Positions 9,051 to 19,176 of a stretch of DNA of 26,739 nt are shown piece after piece (positions within the stretch are counted from its first letter, which is position 1; each line of letters opens with the position of its first letter). This stretch comes from Gnetum montanum (lineage: Eukaryota > Streptophyta > Gnetopsida > Gnetales > Gnetaceae): NCBI GenBank assembly GCA_015680685.1, contig MNCI01038110.1:719503-746241 (forward strand), in the 5' to 3' direction. A program made the position numbers and the translations under genes. The notes beneath the pieces are model-generated. The model saw only the letters and a list, made by a program, of their open reading frames with translations, was not told where the DNA came from and did no database searches.

Positions 9051-9720
9051 CTACTGGTGAGAGGCAAAGTTGCACACAATAGTCCACCGTAGCCTCGTTG
9101 TAGCCTTGTAGAACACCACAGCCCATGGTACACCATGGTAGCCAACCTGACAAGCATGGACACCATGATAAGCACTAGACTTTAGGGCCCAACACCACTA
9201 AGACTATGACTATGGTCTCCACTACACTTGTTGTACACCACATATCCTCTAAACCCCTCTTGCAGTTAAATATGCTCAACCCCATTTGGGGTGGTGTTCC
9301 ATTTCTCTCTCTTGAATTTCTTGAATTTTCTTTACATTTTTGGCATTTTCCATGTGTGGTCATGCTATAACTATGCTCAAGTGGTGGTCTCCATAGGTTG
9401 GCACACTAGTTTCAACTAAAACCCTTGACTATGTTCACCCCCATTTCATGACTATGCTCTACATTTAGCACTGTGAAACACTACTAGAACACTTAGCACC
9501 ATTCCATGTCATTTGCATTCACTCTTTGGCTAAACATGCCACCCCCAATTGCATTTAATGCCCTAGTTGTAACCAGTAAGGTCCTTTTCTGACTAACAAG
9601 ACCATTTAGGACACTCCGTCTCCATTTCTAGCAAGTCTTCACATAGAGGTAGGGTTTAATATATGTGTCCATTGATCCCTTGGTGATTCCAACTACTAAT
9701 GTTTTCAGTCATTATAGGTT
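9051..9720. other. No recognised feature
   Basis: This stretch is rich in CCAC/ACACCA and ACTATGCTC words like the LTR2 array. No protein, RNA gene or clear repeat unit was found. The minus-strand open frame at 9175-9363 has no recognisable similarity. Confidence 0.4.
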
Positions 9721-11660
9721 TCACATTGGCTAGTTTGAAGCTAATGTGGAACAAGGGGGAAGCACATAAAATCATTAAAAACCCCTAAAACTACCACAAT
9801 TTAACCTTAGTCTCTTAGTATCAGCTCCTACAACCTTGGAAACCTACATGCATGACAAAAAATAGCCAAGATACACAAAAAATCAATCCTTTGGCATCCT
9901 CCTAGTTAGTTCCATGCTAGCTAGCATGGAGCCAAAGGTGTAAGCCAAAGACCATTGGCAAGCCCTTGAAATTAACAAATTTTTACATTAGGCCTTGACT
10001 ATCGACCCCCTATGACCTTGGAAACCTAAATGAATGACAAAAAATAGATAAAATAAGCCAAAAATTAGTGCTTTAAATTTCCCCTAGTTGGTTCCATGAT
10101 AACCAGCATGGAACAAGTATGGAGCAAAGTGGATAAGCCAAAATCCATTGGAAAACCCTTGAAATTGATAAATTTTGATCTTGGGCCTTAGCTATTAACT
10201 CCTAAAACCTTGGAAACCTACATGCATGATGAAAAATAGCCAAAATAAGTCAAAAATTAACCCTTTGAGATCCTCCTAGTTGGTTCCATGCTGGCTATCA
10301 TGGAACCAAGCGGTAACCTCTAAAACCCCTTATAAGCCTTCAAAATTACCAAATTTTCACTCTAGAGGCTTGTTGACACCTTCAAGAGTTACCAAATCTC
10401 ATGAAACAAGCCTGAAATAGCCAAAAATCAACACACCAAAGTCTTCCATGTTGAGCACCTCCTCTTCGATGCTTACTAGTGTGGAGCTAGTGTGGAAATA
10501 AGGTGAAGGATAAGAAAACCACTTTGGGACTCTCCAAATTGCTACGATTTAATCCTAAACCCTAGTATTTGACACTAGAAACCTTGGGAAGTGAATTGCA
10601 TGGTTAATTTTTACTAAACGTGACCTAGATCTAAATCTTTTAATTCTTTGACAATGAGAAACCCCTCCTCCATGCTGGTCAGCATGGAGCCAATGTGGAG
10701 GGTCTACCTTTTGATCTTAGATAACAAGTCAACACTCTGAAAGACCATGAATCTAAACTAGGGAAGCCTAAGTCCTCATAGCCTAAATATTACATTCACT
10801 TAACCTTGTTTTCATCCTCAAATTCCATCCACTCCCTTCTTCCATGTTGGAGAAACCCCCCTTAGGGTGGATCAAGTGGGTATAATCTTTCATATCCCTT
10901 AGCAACGTTCAAACATGACCAATATCAATCAAAAACTTTGGAAATTAGTGTATACAACCCTAGGAGCCTAGAAACGTGATTGATTTGCATTCCAAATCAC
11001 CCCAGAACCAAAAGGAAAGAGCACTCACTCGACTCCATGTTGGCCAATGTGCAACCAATCTGGAGGCTACTTGAGACTTACTTTAACCTTGAAAACCTAT
11101 TCCAAATGAGGCCAAAAAACAAATAGGAGACATAAAACTATTAGATCTTAGTCCCAGCTACCCATGTAATCTTCTTTGATTTTTTTTAGCTCAATTTTAT
11201 ATCATCTACACTGAGTCCCATCTCCTCCTTGTTAGCTAGTCTTGAGATAGGGGGTGTGAACTAAAAGCTTGCTTTTGATAGTTTTAAATTTTTAAAATGA
11301 TTAATTTAAATAAATCTAGCCCTGTGCTTCATTGGTAAAGCCTTGGAACCCAAATTTCAATTCTTTGGATTTCATGAAACATGTTTTCCTTGGTCTCCAT
11401 GTTGGCTTCACACTAGATAGCATGGAACTAGTGGGAGATACTTTTGGGCTCAAAAGATAGCTTCCAAAGTTTAAAATAGGTGTCAAAAGTAGCTAGTGAA
11501 TTACACTAACATGCAAGCTACCAAGAGTTGAATATTAACCAAAAAAAGCCTTCAAAATCCTTTGGATGTGTCCTCCATGCTAGGTCCACCCCTTCCATGC
11601 TAGCCAATGTGGAACCAAGGGGGTTCCATCATGGAAGCTCCAAAAACTTTATTTTTTCAA
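9721..11660. repeat. Satellite-like tandem array, ~187-bp units with central inverted repeat
   Basis: An inverted-repeat core like TTCCATGCTgGCTAGCATGGAgCC starts near 9721, 9911, 10093, 10285, 10466, 10669, 10841, 11034, 11226, 11396 and 11594. Spacings are 170-203 bp and the mean is about 187. Between cores, 'ccTTGGAAACCTAcatgcatgacaaaaaatagcc' and 'caagcccttgaaattaacaaatttt' recur in the same order. The units are old and diverged. Tandem repeats inside noncoding parts of Tat/Ogre-type retrotransposons can seed satellites. Here the array sits between LTR2 and E2 pol, where gag might be expected. Confidence 0.88.
9911..9930. repeat. Perfect 20-bp palindrome in the 187-bp unit
   Basis: TCCATGCTAGCTAGCATGGA equals its own reverse complement. 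Other units have imperfect versions with a few-base loop. It could form a cruciform in DNA or a hairpin in RNA. Confidence 0.95.
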
Positions 11661-12303
11661 TCAAAACAACCTAGAAACAACCTTGATCAATGTCCAAACT
11701 AGCCCATGACCCTTGTATATTTAAACCATGGTCCACTATGGTCTAAAATTGGTAAAAGCTAATCCTTTTAACTTATATTAGCCAAGTTTCACCCTATGTA
11801 GCTTGTTTTTCTTGATTTAGCCTTATTACATGATATTTCAACTCATTTTTTCAGCCTTATATTGCATTGTTAACCTTCTTGACCTAGTATGGCCATTACA
11901 TAGCATTATATTTTCTTTATTTTCCTTATTATAGTCTTATTCACCTCTATTTATCCTTTGGTTGGTATCAAATGATGGGGTTTGACCTTCCCTAACCACC
12001 ATTTGGCACCATGTGATCATGGCCTACTATGGTCTTAAACTAGCATCATGGCTCACTAAGCCCTAAAATTGGCAAAACTATGATCCTTGTTGATTTTTTG
12101 TTACCTTATTTTGCATACTTTCTTTTGTTTGGCCTTTATTTGACCCTTATTACACTTTATTTGCTTGTTTCTACCCTATTTATAGCCTTAGATGATCGTG
12201 TTTGCATTAGAATAGCATGTATTTGCTTAATTTTATAGCATTTTAGCATTGTTTATTCACTTTTACCTAGGTGTCACTTACTATGCTTTTGGTTGACATG
12301 CAG
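11661..12303 (+). other. T-rich leader ending in splice-acceptor-like TGCAG before pol
   Basis: This noncoding stretch is rich in TTTGGCC, TTACCTTATTT and TTGTTT words and has loose TAAACTAGCA-type repeats. It ends TTGACATGCAG|GAT at 12303. The same block, TAGGTGcCACTTGatgTGCTT...CATGtAG|GATT, recurs on the minus strand at 20581-20625 just before the E3 coding relic. Ogre elements are known to have an intron between gag-pro and RT, so a spliced leader is plausible but unproven. Confidence 0.5.
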
Positions 12304-14317
12304 GATCAAAGTATGAGTACCTGGGAGTAGATCAATTTTCCTTTGTGCCTACATGGACCCCATGGTTATGTTGAATGATGTATCAACCCTAATTGCCTAG
12401 ATCTTGAGCTTGAGAGTCTTGTTGATTGCGTAGCATCAATAGAGAAACCTTTAGAACGGCCTAAAAACCTAGTCAAAACCCTTGACTTAGAGGCAAATGA
12501 CATAATTGAAGACTCTCTAGTTGAGGTTCCTATCACAACACATAGTGGTGAGAAGAAAACCCTTAAACTAAGTTCCTCAATTTAACCTCAATAAGTTCAA
12601 GGCATCACCAAGGTCCTACAAGACAATATTAAGGTTTTCACTTGGTTATATGAAGACATGCTAGGACTAGACCCATGCCTAGTACAACACAACATCATAC
12701 TTGATCCTAGTATTAAACTAGTTAAGTAAAAAGTGTGTAAGTTTATACCTGATTTGGCCCTAGTAGTTCATGATGAGATCTCAAAGCTCTACCAAGCTGG
12801 TTTCATTAGGGTTATTGACTATGCGAAATTGGTTTCAAACATAGTGGTAATCACTAAGAAAAATGGAAGTATCCATATTTTCATTGAATTTAGAGACCTA
12901 AATAAAGTGATTATCAAGGATGACTTTCCTTTACCTAGTATTGATCAACATATTGATACTATAGGTAAACATGCTTTATTGTCCTTTATGGGCGGATTCT
13001 TGGGATACAACTAGATTAGGATCCCTTAGAAAAACAACTTAGCATGACCTTCATGACCCCTTAGGGTACCTTTTGTTATAACATGATGTCCTTTTGCATT
13101 AAGAACACAGGAGCAACCTATCAATGAGACATGATCTACATATTTAGTCATTACATGTTAAGATTGCTCAATGATTACATGGATGATATAGCCATTAAGT
13201 CCAAAGTGGCTAGTGATCATGCTAATGACATAGATCTTGTTCTTAAATGATGCCTCAAGTACAATAAACCTAACAAGTGTGACTTCAATGTTAAGACTAG
13301 TAAGATGCATGGCTTTATAGTATCTGAAGTAAGGATCCATGTCGATCCTAATAAGGTTAAGGCCATAACAAAATTACTAGTGTCTACAAACCTTAAGGAG
13401 CTTCAGGGATTAGATGGAAGATTACAATTTATTTGTAGGTTTATTGCTAAGCTTAGAAATAAGTTATAGCCCATGTGGCACTTGCTTAAGAAATGAATTC
13501 ACTATGAGTGGATGAATCAATGCTAAGAGTCCTTTGAAAACCTTAAGCAAGGGTTGGCACAACTACCAATAGTCTATCCTCCATAAGAGGGTAAATTAAT
13601 TTACATCTACCTTGTCATCTCCAAAATGTTCATTGTCTCTCTACTCTATCAAAAATGTGATGATGGAGTAGATATGCCAATGTACTACCTTAGCCATCCA
13701 TTACTTGCCCATGAGACTTGATACACTGAAGTGGAGAAGTATTGTCTACACTAGTCTTCTCATTGAAGAAGTGGAGATACTAACTCTTCAAAAGCCAAGT
13801 TAACATCATTTGCAAAGATAACATGATCAAAGTCATAATGACCAATATCTATGAAAGTAGCCCAATAGCCTAATGGAAATCCATAATCACAAAGTTTAAC
13901 CTTCATTATATTTCTCAATCCTCAATGAAAGTTTAGGTTATATCTGTGCAAATCATTGTCTCACCTATTGGCCAAGTAGCTAGAGGTCCTATGTTTTCCA
14001 ATGAATACATTAACATCATTAGCCAAGTACCCAAGGGTTATAAGGTAGTCATGCACTTTCAAGGACCTTCAACTATTCATGGGGATACTATCATTTCCAT
14101 CATAACATTTCCATCTAGTGATATCTAACCCTTGGCCTATCATTTTGAGTTTCCATGTACTAATAACATAGTAGACTATGAGGGTTTGATCAAAGGGATG
14201 ATGGTAGCTTGTGACCTAAGAATTAGATTCTTAATAATCAAAGGCAATTTGCAACTTATGGTTAACCAAGTAATCAAAGTCGATGCATGTAAAGCTAAAC
14301 ACTTACAACCTTACTAA
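12304..14317 (+). pseudogene. Ty3/Gypsy pol remnant E2: pre-RT linker, RT, partial RNase H
   Basis: The linker from about 12390 runs into VFTWLYEDMLGLDP. The RT part reads FRDLNK...DDFPLP and KHALLSFMGGF, where the catalytic motif-A Asp is Gly (12991-12993). After a frameshift near 13015-13044 comes IKNTGATYQ, then the polymerase motif YMDD (13176-13187). RT connection and early RNase H follow in other frames. The last recognisable block is FEFPCTNN...YEGLIKGM to LQPY (14132-14317), matching E1's RNase H. Integrase is absent. Several stops and at least two frameshifts make it inactive. It overlaps E1 only in RNase H, so E1 and E2 are different fragments of related elements. Confidence 0.9.
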
Positions 14318-14757
14318 AAAAAATCTATGCCTGCCAAAATATGCTTCACTTTGTCAAACTAAATGCTCAATGTTGTCAAAAAATCTAGAACCTTGCTCAA
14401 AAAAATCTAGAACCTATGAATAGTATTGGAGATTGGCTTTTATAGGTTTTATGGGCCATGAATTAGGTTACAAATTGTCTATGATTGGACTAGAAATTGG
14501 TTGTGAAATAGGATACAAACTTGATGTATTTTTACTGCAAATTGGCTACCAAATTCAAGTGAAATGTGCACTTAAATTTGGGAAGTTACTAAAAATAGTA
14601 AGTGCTTCCCCCTATGGCCATTTTGTTTACTAAAAATAGTAACCATGCTACCCCTTTGTTGCTGGAGATGAATTTTCCACACTAAGCTCTCCACCATGCT
14701 TATCAAAGTGGCTAGTCAATGTTGAAGTGCATAACTTAATGAATTTTTCTCTTGTGG
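14318..14757. other. Junction segment without a recognised gene
   Basis: The pol similarity stops and short A-rich direct repeats follow (AAAAAATCTAGAACCT near 14378 and 14400). The open frame 14433-14633 is built from repeated GGTTACAAATTG/GGATACAAACTTG words and has no recognisable domain. This may mark the breakpoint between the E2 fragment and the neighbouring element. Confidence 0.4.
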
Positions 14758-14965
14758 CTTCCACACTAGGGGTTTGGATTTTCCACACTAGGAGAAAAAC
14801 TTTCTAGGCTAGGAGGAAAGATTCCAAGCTAGGGGAAAACTTTCTAGGCTAGGGAAAAAGTTTCAAAATTGGGGGAGGGGGAGAACTTTCTAGTTGTAGG
14901 GAAAGTTTCCAAGCTAGGGGGAAAGTTTTCAATTTGAGGGGAAAGTTTCCAAAATGTACCTTTGG
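14758..14965. repeat. G-rich tandem repeats (GCTAGGGGGAAAGTTTCCAA)
   Basis: Imperfect units of about 20-25 bp alternate TTCCACACTAGGGG and 'aagctaggGGGAAAGTTTcc'. A pure G/A run, GGGGGAGGGGGAG, lies near 14871. The array separates the E2 fragment from the element carrying LTR C. A TTCCACACTAGGGG copy recurs at ~15008. Confidence 0.75.
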
Positions 14966-15064
14966 TCTCCATGTTGAAGGAAGGAAAATTTTGCAAACCC
15001 TCCACCCTTCCACACTAGGGGTAGGTGAGATCTAACCCTTTGCATGTGTTTTCAGCGTAGAAAA

Positions 15065-15687
15065 ATGTCTACCCCACATAAAACCGATCAAATTGCCTAT
15101 TTTGGCATTCCAAAAGGCATTTTTGACCCTCCCAAGCCAAAATATAGATACTAGGTGACTTTGTTTCCTTGGGGAATAAGGTTGTGACCACTTATGAGGG
15201 GTTTTTCAACCCCAAAAGTATAAAATATGTGAGATTTTCCATTGTGGGATAAACTTTTCACATTTATAATGAAGTTTTACCTCATGTTCCATGGGGTGAA
15301 AGCTACATGATGAAGATTGGTTATTATATGCAAATGTTTTGTGGTGTTTTAGCTACCTAGTTTGTTAATGTAAAGAAGCTATTTCCAACAATACCCTATC
15401 CTTAGGATGTTCTCACATTAGCCCACATTGGCTATGCAATGTGGACCATGAATAATCCCAAGAGTAAGGAAGAGAAGATGAAGGTACTATTGGACACGTT
15501 TTATCTTTCACTAAAAGTTGTAGCTACCATAGTTTAATCACAATTGCCTCAACCACTATGTGTGCCTGAAGTAGGAGAATGTCCTTTAAAGCCTTAGGAA
15601 CCTCCACTACCTGGGACCATTAAAACTTCTTCCTTGTCTTCACGCCATCAAAGGAATTGTGTTTATCACTTTTTTCTTGGTGCTTAA
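15065..15687 (+). pseudogene. C-terminal remnant of retroelement ORF adjacent to 3' LTR (copy C)
   Basis: From about 15140 to the TAA at 15685-15687 one frame carries a protein-like sequence with about six stops. An ATG at 15065 lies in a different frame. The last ~100 codons match the minus-strand ORF of copy B: FVNVKKLF against FINVKELF, NNPKSKEEKMKVLLDTFY against HEPQSKEEKMKALLDAFY, then the PLPGTI/LLLGTI region. Upstream of that match copy C lacks the coiled-coil part of B, so it looks internally deleted. It is followed by ~190 bp of 3' UTR and the polypurine tract. Function is unknown. It resembles no RT, integrase or gag zinc knuckle that I can see. Confidence 0.7.
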
Positions 15688-15879
15688 TTTTGTTGTCATG
15701 AACATAAAAATTTTCTAATGATTGTAAATCTATACACTTGGGCACTTAGTGTTTGTTTGTGTTTCTATTTGTGAATGTTAATAGTTAGTTAACAACACCA
15801 TACCTTTCTAAATTTTTTTAAAAAACTTGTTTCTCCTTTTGTCCACTAAAGGATGAGTTTTCATTTAATCATGGGGGTA
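15688..15879 (+). other. 3' UTR and polypurine tract upstream of LTR C
   Basis: The stretch aligns with the reverse complement of 18612-18800 and, more loosely, of 24222-24410. It includes TTAATTTTGTTGTCATGAA, ACTTGTTTC and GGATGAGTTTTCATTTAATC. It ends ATGGGGGTA immediately before the LTR. The GGGGGTA run at the edge of all three 3' LTRs is the likely plus-strand primer. Confidence 0.75.
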
Positions 15880-16735
15880 TGATGAGTTTTGTTTTCTTGG
15901 GCTTCATCAACGAGGCCTCATTAATGTATCCCCATTAATGTGACCTCATCAAAGCAATATTTGATGCATTGATGCAGTGTTTGTTTTTGCCTATAATTAC
16001 ATGATTACCCATTGTGTTTATGCCATATTTTATCATATTTGTAGTAGACCTCTTGTATTTTTATTTCTTGAAAGTTAGAATATATTTCTAAGTGCCTACA
16101 AAAGATTTCAAAGAGTGTACAAATCTTCAGTTGAACATTGTTGTACCTAAGCATGGCAATGTGTGCAATAATAAAGATGAGCTTTCTAATAAACCTTGCA
16201 ACACTTTGAAATAGATTAATTATTTATTTATGCATTTAATGTTTCATAAAATTTTCATTAATGATTTAAGTAATTAGGTAATTAATTAAACTAAATTAAA
16301 TAGTAATTAATTAAGCACACAAGGACCAGTTTGAGCATATGCTTGGAACTTGGTAATCCTAGTAATACTTAATGTTTGGTAACCTAGTAGCATTAAATGT
16401 GTTCAAGATGTTTAGGGAAAGTGAAAATGGATGCTTATGTTAGGATTAGTTAGGTGTAGCTAATTAGATTAAATTAGTAATTTAATTATTTTGTATTCTT
16501 AGGTGACTTAAAACATAAAGCATAAAAATCATAAAGATCATATGTCTCAGTTGCACTTAATCATACCTTTGCATTTAACAAGTGTAATTGGAAAGATAAT
16601 GATTGCAATGATTAGTTTCACTTCCTTGAGAGACTAGTTACTTAGAAGGCCATAATTCCATAGAATTTGACTGGATCAAGGATGAACACTTAGTTATTCA
16701 TATGGTTGAACACAAGGTCCACTCACCACTCATCA
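15880..16735 (+). mobile_element. LTR C, 856 bp, plus orientation (3' LTR)
   Basis: It runs from TGATGAG to ACTCATCA, giving a TGATGA...TCATCA terminal inverted repeat. Between 15905 and 15960 lie 14-bp tandem units starting at 15905, 15919, 15933 and 15947. A TATA-like TATAATTA is at 15992 and a poly(A)-type AATAAA at 16169, followed by conserved GATGAGCTTT. The block with TTGGTAAtCCTAGTA (~16350) matches the reverse complement of the other three LTRs. No matching 5' LTR was found, so the element is partial or rearranged. Confidence 0.82.
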
Positions 16736-17727
16736 ATGATCCTTGGGATATTTTAGATGTTTGGTTAATGTTATGTAATCCTTAATGTTTAATCACACAC
16801 ATATATATATTATCTTTTACTATCATCTAGTAGGTGTGTACTAATCTTGTTGTTGAATGTGGTAGGATCTCATGAGATTTGGTTGGAAGCATGCCATGAC
16901 TATAATTAATGATTTGTTTAATTAATATTAACAATTTATTCTAAGTGTGCATGCTATAAAAAATAGATAGGTAATTGACGATTCACTATGTTTACATGTG
17001 TGTTTTAAATATTAATTATATTTATTTTTATTTTATTTATTAAGAGGTTTTTGGCTATATTAGAGTATTACAAGATTTTATGGTATTTTCTCTTTGATAA
17101 TTTTGGTATGGGTGGGTGTTACCTGAGTGAGAGAGAAAGTTACAGTAAATATGAAAAATAATCATGGTAATATTATTTTAGTTTTTTGGAAGTGTGGAAA
17201 ATTTATGTTTTTCTTTTGTTCCATGGTTTCTACTCAATATCCATTAAAAGTCCCATGATTCAATTCTTCCATACATTTTGACAATCTAGAGAGGCACTGG
17301 GAGATTGAAGCTAGGAAGTGCTAATAAATTTTAGATTTCGTTGTATAGATTGCTTGAATCTTTTGGATTTATCTTCTCCATTTATAAAGCTCTTCATTTA
17401 GATTAAGAGGTTAGTTATCTTGGCTTCTTCCCCATTAAGTTTTGTGCACATCCATGGGATGGATTTTGTTTATTTTTCCTTATGACTCTAAAACTATTTT
17501 TAGATTGATGGTTTTGTTTTAAATGAATAGAATGCTATTTGAATTAATTTTTCATACCTAATTCTAAATTAATTGTATTGTTATTTTAAATGATTTTGGA
17601 ACTAGAATTTCTAGAGATTTTCATTAGTAGAATAGATATCACATACAAAAATGCCTATATCTCTTACATACATTTGATTTAGAATTCTTGCTATAGGTTT
17701 TTGAAATCCTCTCAAAATATCATATAG
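16736..17727. other. Spacer between inverted LTRs C and A
   Basis: AT-rich unique-looking DNA of 992 bp with a short (AT)n tract near 16801. No open frame or repeat partner was found. It is the centre of the mirror-like arrangement of LTRs. Confidence 0.5.
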
Positions 17728-18611
17728 TGATGAGCAACGAGCAATCCCTACACCCAACCATATGAATCACCAACATTCACTAAGTGATCCAGTCAAATTC
17801 TATAGACTTTAGCTCTTTAAGCACACTTGATCTAGGTAGTAAATTTTAAGGACTTGATTATTATCTTTCTAGTTCCACTTGTGTGGTTCAAAGGTATGGT
17901 TAAGTATAAATAAGGAACATGATTTGTATCATCTTTGTGTTTTTCATTAAATTCACCTATGTGTAGAAAATAAGATAATTAAATGCTAATTATTCTAGTA
18001 ACCAATTAATTCCTAACTAATCCTAACATAAGTATCTATACCCATCCATCGTACACATCTTGAACATGTTGCAATGCTACTGGGCTACCAAGCATTAGTG
18101 CCATTGGGATTACCAAGCATTAATGCATGCTTGAGATGATAATACTTATGTGGATTAATTACTTGATATTAATTAATTAATTAAATGCATTAAAGTAAAT
18201 TGCATAATGGTAAAGTACATTAAAGAGATATTATGCTAATTCCAAGTGATGAAAGGTTTATCAAGAAGCTCATTTTTATTTCTGTTCACACTAAAGTGTC
18301 TAAGTACACCAATGCTCGAATAAAGATTCATACACTTTTCAACTCTTCTTAAGGGCATTAGAAAATATTCTAACTCTCAAATATAAAAAATACAATATTT
18401 TGACTAATTTAAGAATGAACAAATGTCATAAATGTGATGGGTGCACACATTTATATAGGAAAGACAAGACATTAAGTTGACATGTATGCATCAACTCATC
18501 AAACCATGCATCGATCAATACATGTCAAGGGAATCATGTCAACACATATGTGTCAATGGGATCACATTGACATGTTCACATGGACACAATCCAATCAACC
18601 ATAATTCATCA
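17728..18611 (-). repeat. 3' LTR of element A (884 bp)
   Basis: The plus-strand edges are TGATGAGCAACG and AATTCATCA. A TATA box, TATATAAAT on the minus strand, lies at 18449-18457, 154 bp from the U3 edge. The intervening DNA is built of ~14-bp units with TGTCAA cores at 18523, 18537 and 18551, then TTGACA at 18567. The reverse complement aligns with LTR C over most of its length, including the poly(A) zone and the CTACTGGGCTACCAAG block. Confidence 0.85.
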
Positions 18612-18808
18612 TACCCCCATGACTGAACGAAAACTCATCCTTGAGTTAACTAAAGAAGAAACAAGATTTTTATAAAATTTTGGGAAGGTATGGGATTATT
18701 GAATAATTGAATGACACACAAACTAACTCAAACTAATGCTAAGTTCCTAGGTGTACGAATTTATAACTTTTAAAAAATTGGTATTCATGACAATAAAATT
18801 GAACACCG

Positions 18809-19039
18809 TTACAAAAATTGACACTCGGGCCTTCTCATTCTATGGGTTGTCCCATCCTTACTAGAGGTGTCAAAGTTGGTTGACAAGAATCCTTGAGTAT
18901 TGTTGGCATACTCATGAACATATGGAATTCCTGCATAAAGTTGAGTACTCCAAACTTTGTCTTCATCATATAATTCATTAGTTCTCCAATGAATTTCCTC
19001 ACTAGTTGTGGCATTATCATAGTCTTGTGAGAGAGACAT
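18809..19039 (-). CDS. 76-residue ORF of element A, deletion derivative
   Basis: An uninterrupted ORF begins with ATG (MSLSQDYDNATTSEEIHW...) about 120 bases downstream of the primer site and ends HRMRRPECQFL. It is acidic and polar with no zinc knuckle, signal peptide or membrane segment. The ending lies where copies C and B end their long ORF, and C also ends with a basic HQRN-type tail. The simplest reading is that the start and the last few codons of a longer protein were fused by a large internal deletion. It is the only intact ORF of this family here, though at 76 codons that may be chance. Confidence 0.5.
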   Translation of the reverse strand: MSLSQDYDNATTSEEIHWRTNELYDEDKVWSTQLYAGIPYVHEYANNTQGFLSTNFDTSSKDGTTHRMRRPECQFL

Positions 19040-19157
19040 TGTTGTGAGTGGTGTATGACTTAATTGAATTTAATTTAATTTATTTTCTAAAGGATATATG
19101 GTTAATACTTGTTACAACAATCTTGTATGATATAACTAGTCTAAATAACTAGCATAG

Positions 19158-19175
19158 TCCCCGGTAACAGCGCCA
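19158..19175 (-). other. Primer binding site complementary to tRNA-Asp
   Basis: The minus strand reads TGGCGCTGTTACCGGGGA. The 3' end of plant tRNA-Asp(GUC) ends CCCCGGCAACGGCGCCA, so 15 of 17 bases pair. The two differences are C-to-T and G-to-A. The site lies one base inside the 5' LTR end, the standard place for a minus-strand primer site. Confidence 0.85.
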
Positions 19176-19176
19176 A

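Noticed and set aside
9721-11660. Regularly spaced repeats resembling a CRISPR array
   Set aside because: Units are ~187 bp and similar throughout, not short identical repeats with unique spacers, and the DNA is plant nuclear.
18835-19020. 61-residue minus-strand open frame
   Set aside because: It overlaps the 76-residue ORF in another frame; the longer one starts with a clean ATG after the leader and its end aligns with the family ORF tail.
19158-19175. tRNA gene fragment
   Set aside because: Only the 3' terminal 17 bases resemble tRNA-Asp and it abuts an LTR end, so it is a primer binding site.
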